Part shown: positions 33,330-40,871 of the stretch, piece after piece
How positions within the stretch are numbered: position 1 is the stretch's first letter
Layout of the letters: each line of letters begins with the position of its first letter
Assembly: GCA_001603075.1 (NCBI GenBank)
Contig: LVBB01000016.1
Span: forward strand, 271,080-335,079
Length of the DNA stretch: 64,000 nt
DNA from: Phycisphaerales bacterium Planc_01
GTDB taxonomy: Bacteria; Planctomycetota; Phycisphaerae; Sedimentisphaerales; Anaerobacaceae
Direction: 5' to 3'
The notes under the pieces: generated by a model
The model's input: the letters and a program-made list of their open reading frames with translations, nothing else
Told to the model about the DNA's origin: nothing
Databases searched by the model: none
Translations under genes and position numbers: made by a program

Positions 33330-33956
33330 TCACTTTCCTTTCCCGAGAACCCAGAACGCCTCCTCTTTCGGTGTGGTCCGCGCCTCGAAGCTGTCCTCAT
33401 CAAAACCGTAGACCGTGCGAAGGATCTCGTACTTGCGTTCCCAGACATCCTTCGGCAGACGAATGTACACGTCGGCATCGGGGATCGGTCTGGGCAGATA
33501 CTTCTTCGCGCCGTCCTCGTAGGCGAACATCCATACTTCGTGTGCCAGAAGTCGGCCGCCTTCCCGCAGCGCCATGATCGCCTTGGCCACCTCCTCGTGA
33601 CGCCGGTGAGAGGTGTACTCGCCCCACAGGCCGTGGGTCAGGACCAGATCGTAGCGATCCGAAGGCAACAGGTCGATGATCGCATCTTCTACGTCCACCG
33701 TACGCAGCGGCGCCTGTTCCGGCCCATCGTCGAGGTCGCCCATCACACCTTTGGCGTTGTAGCATTCCATCGCCCGATGGAACTTCGGGGCCCGATCCGC
33801 ATCGCTCTTGCGGCACAGGGCCGCGACGGTCCAGCAGCTATCCGGGTGCAGCAGCATCGTGCCGCCGGCCCAGAGCGTCTCGTCGTCCGGATGGGCCACG
33901 ATCACGGCGCAATTGGTGTACTCCTGGCTCAGACGGCCCCCTTGCCCCTGCGTCAT
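33330..33956 (-). CDS. PIG-L/LmbE-family N-acetyl-sugar deacetylase
   Basis: This 208-residue protein starts at ATG 33956, chosen because a perfect AGGAGG lies 8 bases upstream. The zinc-binding motif AHPDDETLWAGGTML and the second metal-ligand region HGLWGEYTSHRRHEEVAKAI are intact. Family members remove N-acetyl groups from GlcNAc-linked small molecules such as GlcNAc-inositol or GlcNAc-malate (bacillithiol/mycothiol pathways). Next to a GT4 gene this fits a glycoconjugate pathway, for example a BshA/BshB-like pair, but no bshC is seen, so that is only a possibility. Confidence 0.88.
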   Translation of the reverse strand: MTQGQGGRLSQEYTNCAVIVAHPDDETLWAGGTMLLHPDSCWTVAALCRKSDADRAPKFHRAMECYNAKGVMGDLDDGPEQAPLRTVDVEDAIIDLLPSDRYDLVLTHGLWGEYTSHRRHEEVAKAIMALREGGRLLAHEVWMFAYEDGAKKYLPRPIPDADVYIRLPKDVWERKYEILRTVYGFDEDSFEARTTPKEEAFWVLGKGK

Positions 33957-33990
33957 CGTCGTGTCCTCCTGCGATGTCCAAACCCGACTG

Positions 33991-34005
33991 TCCGCCGGAG
34001 GCGGA
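33991..34005. repeat. Isolated family A palindrome
   Basis: TCCGCC-GGA-GGCGGA lies in the 177-base gap between the PIG-L and DHH genes. It is the only family-A copy found outside 15.1-21.9 kb. Confidence 0.8.
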
Positions 34006-34133
34006 CTGGCGCACCGAGCCGCACGGATGCGCCCCAGTCTGTACGCCCACAAGCAATAGTAGTGCGTCGAGGACGAAAAGCAAGACGATTGTCGCGAGGA
34101 GACACGACCGGCGGAGGCCGGGATCGAGAGGGT

Positions 34134-35168
34134 CTATGCCTTCACGAGTCGGGCGTTCGCCGCCGTCTCGGCGCCGATCGCCTTCAAGAACTTCTCTTCG
34201 ATGTGCCTTTCGAGCTCCAACCGCTCGGCTTTGCTGGTGTTGGTCAGAGGGACCTGGCCACCGGCGTAGGTCAGATGCCCCCCGCCGGTACCCTTGCGAA
34301 AGACCATGCGCTTCATCACATCCTCGGCGACGTTGCTCTCCTCGGAGGTGCGGATCGAGATCAGAAGCTTGTCGTTCCACAGGCCCGTGCACATCGTCCA
34401 GGTCGTCTCGTCCTCGCGCAGCAGCAGATCGGCGACCTCGGCGATCATGTCGGGATTGTCGATCTCGCCGAGTTCGGTGATGATGGCCGGACCTTGAACG
34501 CGGGCGTTCCGCAGGGCGTCCGCCAGCATCTGGTAATACACTCTCGGCACCTTGCCCCGTTGGATGACGCTGAGCATGCGTTTGTTGGCAAACGGATAGA
34601 GGAACTGGATGGCCTCGACGTCGGCGCGGGCGGCCTCGCGGCCGAGGTCCTGGGTATCGGAACGAATCCCGTAGAGAAGAGCCGTCGCCAGAGGCGTGTC
34701 CGGCGTGATACCCGCCTCGATGAGGTACTCGACGAAGATGGTGGATGTGGACCCGTAGCCGCTGCGGATGTCGGTGAAAGGAACGGCTCGCGTCAGCCGG
34801 CGGATCGGATGGTGATCGATGGCAATGTTGGGCAACAGTTGCGCGGGCAGGGAGTTGTTTCCCGTTCCCGGCTGGGTGTCCACCGTCGCCAGCAGATCGA
34901 ACTTGCTGTAGTCGATCTCGCCGCAGTTGCGCAGATTCAGGCCGAGATACTTGACGAGGGCCCGGTTCTCGCCCCGCCCGACGGTCCCGCCGCAGGCAAT
35001 GGAGCACTGGAGATTGGCCAGGCTGTTGGCCAGCCGGCGCAGGGCGACCGCCGAGGCGATGCAGTCCGGATCGGGGTTGTCCTGGATGATGATAAGCAGG
35101 TAGGCCTTGCCCGCGAATAGCTCGGTCAATTTCTGAAGCTTCGGACCCGTCTTTTCTGCCGCTCTCAT
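34134..35168 (-). CDS. DHH-family phosphoesterase (NrnA-like)
   Basis: This protein of about 344 residues belongs to the DHH/DHHA1 family, which includes NrnA nano-RNase/pAp phosphatases. Visible are motif I DNPDPDCIASAVALRRLA, motif II LLATVDTQPG, the namesake NIAIDHHPIR, GYGSTSTIFVEYL, GIRSDTQDLGREA, and a DHHA1 end with RKGTGGGHLTYAGGQ. The residue just before DNPDPD is Gln (IIIQDNPDPD); many family members have His at this region, so metal binding should be checked. ATG 35168 is preceded by AAGGT; a GTG 24 bases earlier is possible. It is separated by 113 bases from the UPF0316 gene. Confidence 0.85.
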   Translation of the reverse strand: MRAAEKTGPKLQKLTELFAGKAYLLIIIQDNPDPDCIASAVALRRLANSLANLQCSIACGGTVGRGENRALVKYLGLNLRNCGEIDYSKFDLLATVDTQPGTGNNSLPAQLLPNIAIDHHPIRRLTRAVPFTDIRSGYGSTSTIFVEYLIEAGITPDTPLATALLYGIRSDTQDLGREAARADVEAIQFLYPFANKRMLSVIQRGKVPRVYYQMLADALRNARVQGPAIITELGEIDNPDMIAEVADLLLREDETTWTMCTGLWNDKLLISIRTSEESNVAEDVMKRMVFRKGTGGGHLTYAGGQVPLTNTSKAERLELERHIEEKFLKAIGAETAANARLVKA

Positions 35169-35281
35169 CCACCAGACCTTATCGCCGTCCACAATTGGCC
35201 ACTCGCCGAACCGACGCTCCGGCCCGACCGCAAAGCGTGGTATTGTACACGCCGCCGGAGCCGCTGAACAGTCCGGATAGG

Positions 35282-35893
35282 CTATTTGCGCTTGCGCAAC
35301 GGCCGGAGAAACCGCTCCAGACCGACGTAGCGAAAGTCCTTTTTGGCGGGAAAAACGCCCTTCTCCACGAAACCCACCTCCTCAATGGAGTAGAACGCCT
35401 TCGGATTGTATGCCTTGACCAGTTCCACGACCGCACCAACCTCCCGTCGAGGGACGATCGTGAAGATGACCTGCACCGGGCCGACGGCCCCCTCGCCATC
35501 CACACTGGTCACCCCATAATCGCTCTTGCGCAGACGATCCACCAGGGCATGGGCGCCTCGCTGCGTGATGATGCGAATCAGCACGATCCCCAGCGAGAGC
35601 TTCTCGGCCACCCGCATGCCCACATAGTTGCCCGTGGCGAAACCACCGGCGTAGGCCACGTAGCAGAGCCAGTTCGAGAGATTCTGCATGATCTGGCCGA
35701 TCACGAGGATCCAGATCAGCACCTCAAAGAAGCCCACCATCGGGGCCAGGTACTTGAAGCCGCGCGACACGAAGATCAGACGCACGGTCCCCAGGGTCAC
35801 GTCGCAGATGCGGGCCAGGAAGATCAGAACGGGCAGAACAGCCCAGGTGAATACGGCAGACTCGATAAATGCGGCGGCAGGCATCAGAGCCAT
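35282..35893 (-). CDS. UPF0316/DUF2179 membrane protein
   Basis: This protein of about 203 residues has three membrane spans (AVFTWAVLPVLIFLARI; KYLAPMVGFFEVLIWILVIG; WLCYVAYAGGFATGNYVGM) followed by a cytosolic DUF2179 domain of about 85 residues (IIREVGAVVELVKAYNPKAF-type region). LARICDVTLGTVRLIFVSRG is the family signature. The gene overlaps the corA stop: ATG 35893 has GGAGG at 5-base spacing, and ATG 35884 (TGATG overlap) is an alternative. The function is unknown. The context is ion/osmotic homeostasis. Confidence 0.88.
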   Translation of the reverse strand: MALMPAAAFIESAVFTWAVLPVLIFLARICDVTLGTVRLIFVSRGFKYLAPMVGFFEVLIWILVIGQIMQNLSNWLCYVAYAGGFATGNYVGMRVAEKLSLGIVLIRIITQRGAHALVDRLRKSDYGVTSVDGEGAVGPVQVIFTIVPRREVGAVVELVKAYNPKAFYSIEEVGFVEKGVFPAKKDFRYVGLERFLRPLRKRK

Positions 35894-36969
35894 TTCTTCC
35901 TCCGGAAATACACCAGCATGATCGAGGCAACACCGATCATCACCGCCCAGACGACCGCATAGCTGTAACGCCATTTCAACTCCGGCATGTGTTCGAAGTT
36001 CATCCCATAGACTCCCGCAATGAAGGTCAAGGGGATGAACAGCGTCGCGATGATGGTCAGCACCTTCATTACGGCGTTCATCCGATTGCTGACGCTCGAC
36101 AGGTAGATGTCCAGCATCCCGGAAACCATGTCGCGGAAACTCTCGATCGTGTCGATGATCTGGACGGTGTGGTCGTAGACGTCCCGAAGATAGACGCGCG
36201 TCGATTCGGCGATCAGGGGCGATTCGCTCCGCTGGAGCCCGCCGACCAACTCGCGCAGCGGCCAGATGGATCGCCGCAGCGTGATCATCTCTCGTTTGAG
36301 CCCGTGAATATGCCGAAGCGTCTTCTGGCTCGGGTCGTTGACCAGTTCCTCCTCCAGATCTTCGATCCTCTCGCCGAGCTTCTCGAGAACGAGGAAGTAG
36401 CTGTCGACGATTGCATCCAACAGCGAATACGCGAGGTAATCGGCGCCGAGCTTGCGGATGCGACCCTTTCCACTGCGGATGCGGTCCCGCACGGAATCGA
36501 AGACGTCGCCGACCCGCTCCTGGAACGACAATACGAAGTTGGGCCCGACGATCAGACTGACCTGCTCGGTCTCGACGACCTGACGATCGTCACCGAAATG
36601 GAGCATCTTCAGCACGAGAAAAATGCTCTTTTCGTAGTCCTCGAACTTGGGACGCTGGGCGGTGCTGAGGATGTCTTCGAGAAGAAGGGGATGAAGATCG
36701 AAGGCCTTGCCCAGCGTCTCGGTCACGCCGACGTCATGAAGACCGTCGATATTCACCCACGTCACCGTGGGCGCGGCGCGAAACGGAAGGCATTCCGCGA
36801 TCGACGCAACGTGCTTTTCCTGAACGTGCTGCTCATCATAGTCGATGAGGGTGATCCGGACCGACTCGACGCTGTGCTCGCCCGTGTAGACGAGCGTTCC
36901 CGGCGGCAAGCCGGCCTTCTTCGAGCGTCTGGCAACGGGCATTCGTCCGGCTTTCGGCTTGGCGGCCAT
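35884..36969 (-). CDS. corA: CorA-type magnesium/cobalt transporter
   Basis: This 361-residue channel takes up Mg2+ (and Co2+/Ni2+) as a pentamer in the inner membrane. The N-terminal cytosolic funnel has TVTWVNIDGLHDVGV, LHPLLLEDIL and a long helix. Two C-terminal spans flank the diagnostic YGMN motif (TFIAGVYGMNFEHMPEL), and the tail YFRRKKWL is basic. ATG 36969 has AAAGGA upstream; an upstream GTG overlaps that site. It is third in a four-gene minus-strand operon (mscS, lapA-like, corA, UPF0316) with gaps or overlaps under 30 bases. Confidence 0.94.
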   Translation of the reverse strand: MAAKPKAGRMPVARRSKKAGLPPGTLVYTGEHSVESVRITLIDYDEQHVQEKHVASIAECLPFRAAPTVTWVNIDGLHDVGVTETLGKAFDLHPLLLEDILSTAQRPKFEDYEKSIFLVLKMLHFGDDRQVVETEQVSLIVGPNFVLSFQERVGDVFDSVRDRIRSGKGRIRKLGADYLAYSLLDAIVDSYFLVLEKLGERIEDLEEELVNDPSQKTLRHIHGLKREMITLRRSIWPLRELVGGLQRSESPLIAESTRVYLRDVYDHTVQIIDTIESFRDMVSGMLDIYLSSVSNRMNAVMKVLTIIATLFIPLTFIAGVYGMNFEHMPELKWRYSYAVVWAVMIGVASIMLVYFRRKKWL

Positions 36970-36996
36970 ATTCGATGCGTCCTTTCGCACGAGAGA

Positions 36997-37227
36997 TCAG
37001 GGCTTGGCCCTCTTTCTCAGAAAGTTCGTGGCGACGAGAATGCCGGTCAGCAGTCCGAGCGCAAAGGTCAGCATCAGCAACAGGGCGCGGGACATCTGGA
37101 TGGTCAGGAAGAAAATCCGCGCCTCCGCCATCTCCGTGTTCTGCAGGAAGATGATGATCGCCATGATCGCGACCACAACCAGGGCGACGAGCTTGATCTT
37201 GTCCTTCTTTTCGACTTTCACCGGCAT
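36997..37227 (-). CDS. LapA-domain (DUF1049) small membrane protein
   Basis: This 76-residue protein starts MPVKVEKKDKIKLVAL at ATG 37227 with GAAAGGAGA upstream. It has two membrane spans joined by the LapA-type FLQNTEMAEARIFFLTIQMS segment and ends with a basic RKRAKP tail. In E. coli LapA works with LapB/YciM to control LPS synthesis by tuning LpxC stability; here only the LapA-like part is present. The start codon overlaps the end of the mscS gene by 10 bases, so it is translated with it. Confidence 0.85.
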   Translation of the reverse strand: MPVKVEKKDKIKLVALVVVAIMAIIIFLQNTEMAEARIFFLTIQMSRALLLMLTFALGLLTGILVATNFLRKRAKP

Positions 37228-38279
37228 TCTCCTTTCTCCAGTTCGGCGCGCAGGCGCGGCAGCGCGTGCGGATAATCCCTTCGGATGAACTCGACGAGCT
37301 TCTCGCGCACCTCGCAGCGGAGGTTCCAGGCCAGCGACGCATCCGCCGCACTCATCAGGGCCCGCAGTTCGACGGCTCGCTCGGAAGTGTTGGTCACCTG
37401 AAGCACGCATACTTTGCGGTCCCAGGCCTCGGACGCTTCAAGAATCTTCTGAAGCTCGGCCCGGACGGCGTCGATCGGGACCGTATGATCGACGTAAAGG
37501 AAGACGGTTCCGAGGATGTCGGCCGAGGTCCGCGTCCAGTTCTGGAAAGGGGTCTCGATGAAATACGTGATCGGCACGATCAGGCGCCGCAGGTCCCAGA
37601 TTCGCACGACGACGTACGTCAGCGTGATTTCCTCGATCCGGCCCCACTCCCCTTCGACGATCACCACGTCGTCCAGACGGATCGGCTGTGTGAAGGCGAT
37701 CTGCAAGCCCGCGATGATCGTGCCGATGGTCTTCTGGGCGGCCAGACCGACCACGATGCCAATGATGCCGGCCGACGCCAATATGGCCGTCCCGAGCTGC
37801 CGGACCTTGGGAAATGTCATCAGAATGGAGGCCGAGGCGATGACGACTACTACGATGACGAGGATCTGGCGAAGCACACGCAACTGTGTGTGGATCTTCC
37901 GCGCCCGCAGGTTGTCCTTGACATCGACCTGAAAACGCAATGTCACCACGTCGCTGAGGATATAGACAGCCCTGATGAGAAGCCACGCGACCAGTGCAAT
38001 GAAGCTCAGGCCGAAAACCATCAGAGCAAGGTTCCGGACTCCGTCCGGCAGATCGAGCGGATCCAGGGCCAATCGGAACGCCACCGCCACCATGATCCAG
38101 CGAACCGGACGGCGAAGATGACGGAGCAACACATCATCCACCTTTGACGCGCTTCGGCGGGCGAAATGCGACAGCACGGTGACGATGACGAAATGGCAGC
38201 CCAAGGCCGCCAAGACCGCAAGCGACAGCACCAACGTCGGCCAGAGCCACCCCTTCCAGCTCAATAGAGTATCCCACAT
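37218..38279 (-). CDS. MscS-family mechanosensitive channel
   Basis: This 353-residue small-conductance mechanosensitive channel releases solutes on osmotic down-shock. ATG 38279 has GGAGG at 8-base spacing. Membrane spans lie at about 10-35, 60-85, 88-115 and the pore helix. The MscS core appears as ILASAGIIGIVVGLAAQKTI then AGLQIAFTQPIRLDDVVIVEG and WGRIEEITLTYVVVRIWD. A cytosolic C-terminal vestibule follows (VPITYFIETPFQNWT). The longer N-terminus puts it in the YnaI/YbdG-type group. It is the first gene of the envelope/ion operon. Confidence 0.92.
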   Translation of the reverse strand: MWDTLLSWKGWLWPTLVLSLAVLAALGCHFVIVTVLSHFARRSASKVDDVLLRHLRRPVRWIMVAVAFRLALDPLDLPDGVRNLALMVFGLSFIALVAWLLIRAVYILSDVVTLRFQVDVKDNLRARKIHTQLRVLRQILVIVVVVIASASILMTFPKVRQLGTAILASAGIIGIVVGLAAQKTIGTIIAGLQIAFTQPIRLDDVVIVEGEWGRIEEITLTYVVVRIWDLRRLIVPITYFIETPFQNWTRTSADILGTVFLYVDHTVPIDAVRAELQKILEASEAWDRKVCVLQVTNTSERAVELRALMSAADASLAWNLRCEVREKLVEFIRRDYPHALPRLRAELEKGECR

Positions 38280-38478
38280 GTCGATGTCCTCCATGACAAG
38301 ACTGCTCATGCAGACGTCGTACATCCGCTCTGTGTGTGTTCGACTCACGTCGGCGGGCCTTGCTTCATGCTACAACGGCCCCAGGAACATGCAAGGAGAA
38401 ACTGCATGGGGGCCATGCACGAGGCGAGGCAAGGGACGCTGCCCTGCGCGAGGTGTGCGTCGGCGCGTCCGGGACGCT

Positions 38479-38988
38479 CTATGCGCCGGGACCGCCCTCA
38501 GGCTCGTTGGCGTCACCGGTCCCCTCGGGCCGGCTCGGCACGAGCGACTCGACGGCCCCGCCCTTCTGCAATTCCTCGATGAGGGCCTGCTGGTCAGCGA
38601 TCACGGCTTTGAGATCTTCAACCTGCTTGCGCAGGGCCGCGGTGGCGCCGACCTGTCCCTCGGCGCGCGAGCTGAGATGCGTGATCACCTGCTCGGCCTG
38701 CTGCGCCAGGGCTGCGGCATTGTCCCGCTCCTGGGCGAGTTGATCGACCTGTCGCTGGAGCTCGTCGCGGGTCTCACGCACCACGGCCAACTCGGCCCTC
38801 TGGTCGGCAATCTCCTGCATGGCCTTGGCCAGACTCAGTTCGAGCTTCTTGACCGTGGCCTTGGCCTCCCGGGCATCCTGCTGGGCCTTCTCCAGGTCGC
38901 TGTCACCGCACCCGGCCGAAATCAGCAGGATGGCCGCCAGGACCACGGCACGTCGCATAGACGCGGCCGTTCTCAACCTTCCGGTCAT
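38479..38988 (-). CDS. Probable lipoprotein with long coiled coil
   Basis: This 169-residue product starts at ATG 38988, which overlaps the stop of the deoxyhypusine-synthase-like gene (ATGA), with GGAGAACGG upstream. The signal ends LLISAGCGDSD, a likely lipidation Cys. Nearly all of the mature part is coiled coil (KAQQDAREAKATVKKLELSL, then QRAELAVVRETRDELQRQVD and similar heptads), ending in an acidic/Gly-Pro tail. No enzyme domain is present. Translational coupling to the polyamine gene may be only operon neighbourhood. A periplasmic spacer or scaffold role is a guess. Confidence 0.65.
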   Translation of the reverse strand: MTGRLRTAASMRRAVVLAAILLISAGCGDSDLEKAQQDAREAKATVKKLELSLAKAMQEIADQRAELAVVRETRDELQRQVDQLAQERDNAAALAQQAEQVITHLSSRAEGQVGATAALRKQVEDLKAVIADQQALIEELQKGGAVESLVPSRPEGTGDANEPEGGPGA

Positions 38989-40025
38989 TTCCGTTCTCCC
39001 GTGGGAACCGGCTCGAAGATCCTGGCGCAACGTCGGGCAGACCGCTGTTCCCAACCGCGTTTGTGGTATGCGTAGCTGGCGATCAGAGGCAACACGCAGG
39101 TCGCCTCGGCATAGACCATCTGCTCACAGCCGGTCTCCACCTTGCCCCAGGAGCAGGCCTCTTTCAGGGTGGAACTGGAGCAGGCGCCGTCACGAACGTC
39201 CGCCACGGTGATCTGCACCGCATACTTGTGCATGTCGACCGAGTGGCCGAGCACCTCGGCACAAACGACGGTGTCCTGAGCAAAGTTCTTGGGCACCCCG
39301 CCGCCGATCATGAACAGCCCGGAAACATTGGACCGGATCTTGATCTCCGTCAGTTCGCGGAAATCCTTCACCGAGTCAATCGAGACGTGCTGGTCGGGGT
39401 TCTCGACCTGGTGTTTGACCAGGCCGAAGCCCGCGCTGGAGTCGGAGAAGGCCGGGCAGAAGATCGGCACATCGCACTCGTAGGCCGTCTGAACCAGAGA
39501 GTCCTTCTTCTTGGCGTGCCGAGTCAGATACCTGCCCATCTCTCGGATGAACTGACGCGACGAATGCGGCCGTTTCTCCAGACCGTCGGCGATCTGCTTG
39601 ATGGTCTCGTCGCAGACCTGGAGTTGTTCCTCGTCGATGTACGTGTCGTAAATCCGGTCGATGTAAAGCTCTCTGAGTTTGTTGTCGTCCACGAACGGGC
39701 TGCCTTTGTAGTGCCGGAAGCCGATCGCCTCGAAGAAGTCCATATCGACGATGGTGGCCCCGGTCGCAACAATCGCATCGACCATGTTGTGGCGAACCAT
39801 ATCGACGTAGACCTGCATGCAGCCGCCGGCGCTGGTGCTCCCGGCGATGCACAGCATGATCGTACAGTCGGCATCCTCGATCATCGTCGCCAGGATGTCG
39901 GCGGCCCGCGCGGTGTCGCGGGCGGTAAACGACATCTCTCGCATCGCATTGACGATGGGCGTCGAGTCGAACGCCTTGATATCGACGTGTTTGACGAATT
40001 CTCTGAGCAGATCCTTCTTGTTCAT
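38985..40025 (-). CDS. Deoxyhypusine synthase family protein (probable polyamine synthase)
   Basis: This 346-residue protein belongs to the deoxyhypusine synthase fold, which binds NAD and transfers an aminobutyl group from spermidine. The family active-site Lys is present in ACSWGKVETGCEQM followed by VYAEATCVLPLIASY. The NAD-binding part shows CIAGSTSAGGCMQVYVDMV and VDAIVATGATIVDMDF, and later PIFCPAFSDSSAGFG and FMIGGGVPKNFAQ. Bacteria lack eIF5A, so such proteins are thought to make homospermidine or similar polyamines. A pyruvoyl arginine decarboxylase gene lies 178 bases upstream on the same strand, supporting this. ATG 40025 has GGAG upstream; the stop overlaps the lipoprotein start. 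Confidence 0.88.
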   Translation of the reverse strand: MNKKDLLREFVKHVDIKAFDSTPIVNAMREMSFTARDTARAADILATMIEDADCTIMLCIAGSTSAGGCMQVYVDMVRHNMVDAIVATGATIVDMDFFEAIGFRHYKGSPFVDDNKLRELYIDRIYDTYIDEEQLQVCDETIKQIADGLEKRPHSSRQFIREMGRYLTRHAKKKDSLVQTAYECDVPIFCPAFSDSSAGFGLVKHQVENPDQHVSIDSVKDFRELTEIKIRSNVSGLFMIGGGVPKNFAQDTVVCAEVLGHSVDMHKYAVQITVADVRDGACSSSTLKEACSWGKVETGCEQMVYAEATCVLPLIASYAYHKRGWEQRSARRCARIFEPVPTGERK

Positions 40026-40203
40026 CTCGGTCACTCCGCATCATACGGTGGACGGTGGTTTGCCCTGTCATGCGCGCCCGTCACGTCGCGAACCTGGACC
40101 ATCGCGAGAGACTCCAGACCATAGCGTCTGCCCGCATCCGACGAGCGATGCTCCCGATGCCCCTTGGGAACCATCGGGACGATCGACGGCCCCGCCCCGG
40201 TCC

Positions 40204-40755
40204 TCAATCGAAAAGGAACATGGCGATCGCCACTACGGTGGTCCAGAGGTCTCTCTTGCCCCGGGCGGTCTGTGTGATGTTCGACGTGCGAATGATCAGC
40301 CCGCTGGACTTGTAAACCTGTTCTTTTTCGGACCATGCCTTGTTCGGATCGACTTCCAGGCCCAGTGTGGTCCCGAGCATGCCGGCCGCCAGGTCTTCGG
40401 ACAGATCGGCCGCTTCTCGCTGGTCCATGCCGTGGCCGTGGACCTCGCTGAGATACCCCCATTTCCGGCCGTCCTTCGGGACCGCGATCCCCACGGAGGA
40501 AGCGACCAGGCGACCGTGCTCGTCGGTATCGGCGCGAGCCATGACGCAGAAACACACCTGCCCCGGCGTCAACTCGGCAAGACCCCTTTCGCGGCTGATG
40601 ATCTTGCATTTCGGAGGCAGAATCGAGGAGACCTGGACCAGGTTCTGCTGGGCCACGCCGGCCTTTCTCAGAGCCTCCTCAAACGACTTGAGCTGGTATT
40701 TGTGCCGTCCGACGCCCTTGGTCAGAAAGACCCTTGAGGGAACCATGTTCTGCAT
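40204..40755 (-). CDS. Pyruvoyl-dependent arginine decarboxylase
   Basis: This 183-residue proenzyme converts arginine to agmatine after self-cleavage to two chains. The cleavage region VQVSSILPPKCKII contains the Ser that becomes the pyruvoyl group. Other marks are TPGQVCFCVMARADTDEHGR, GIAVPKDGRKWGYLSEVHGH and LDLWTTVVAIAMFL-like C-terminal helix. ATG 40755 has AAGGAGG upstream. The arginine to agmatine step should feed polyamine synthesis with the adjacent deoxyhypusine-synthase-like enzyme. No agmatinase or agmatine deiminase gene is present in the window. Confidence 0.93.
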   Translation of the reverse strand: MQNMVPSRVFLTKGVGRHKYQLKSFEEALRKAGVAQQNLVQVSSILPPKCKIISRERGLAELTPGQVCFCVMARADTDEHGRLVASSVGIAVPKDGRKWGYLSEVHGHGMDQREAADLSEDLAAGMLGTTLGLEVDPNKAWSEKEQVYKSSGLIIRTSNITQTARGKRDLWTTVVAIAMFLFD

Positions 40756-40871
40756 CTTCACCTCCTTTTCATATTCTCGAGGACCCCGATTACCATTGGG
40801 CCGCGTATCGGCCTAACGCTCGGTCAGGCAGCGAATTATAAGGAGCCCGGACCCGTTCGCAACGAAAATCT

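Noticed and set aside
30945..33956. Bacillithiol biosynthesis operon
   Set aside because: GT4 and PIG-L genes fit bshA/bshB loosely, but no bshC is present and a glycoside hydrolase is coupled to the GT; kept only as a possibility.
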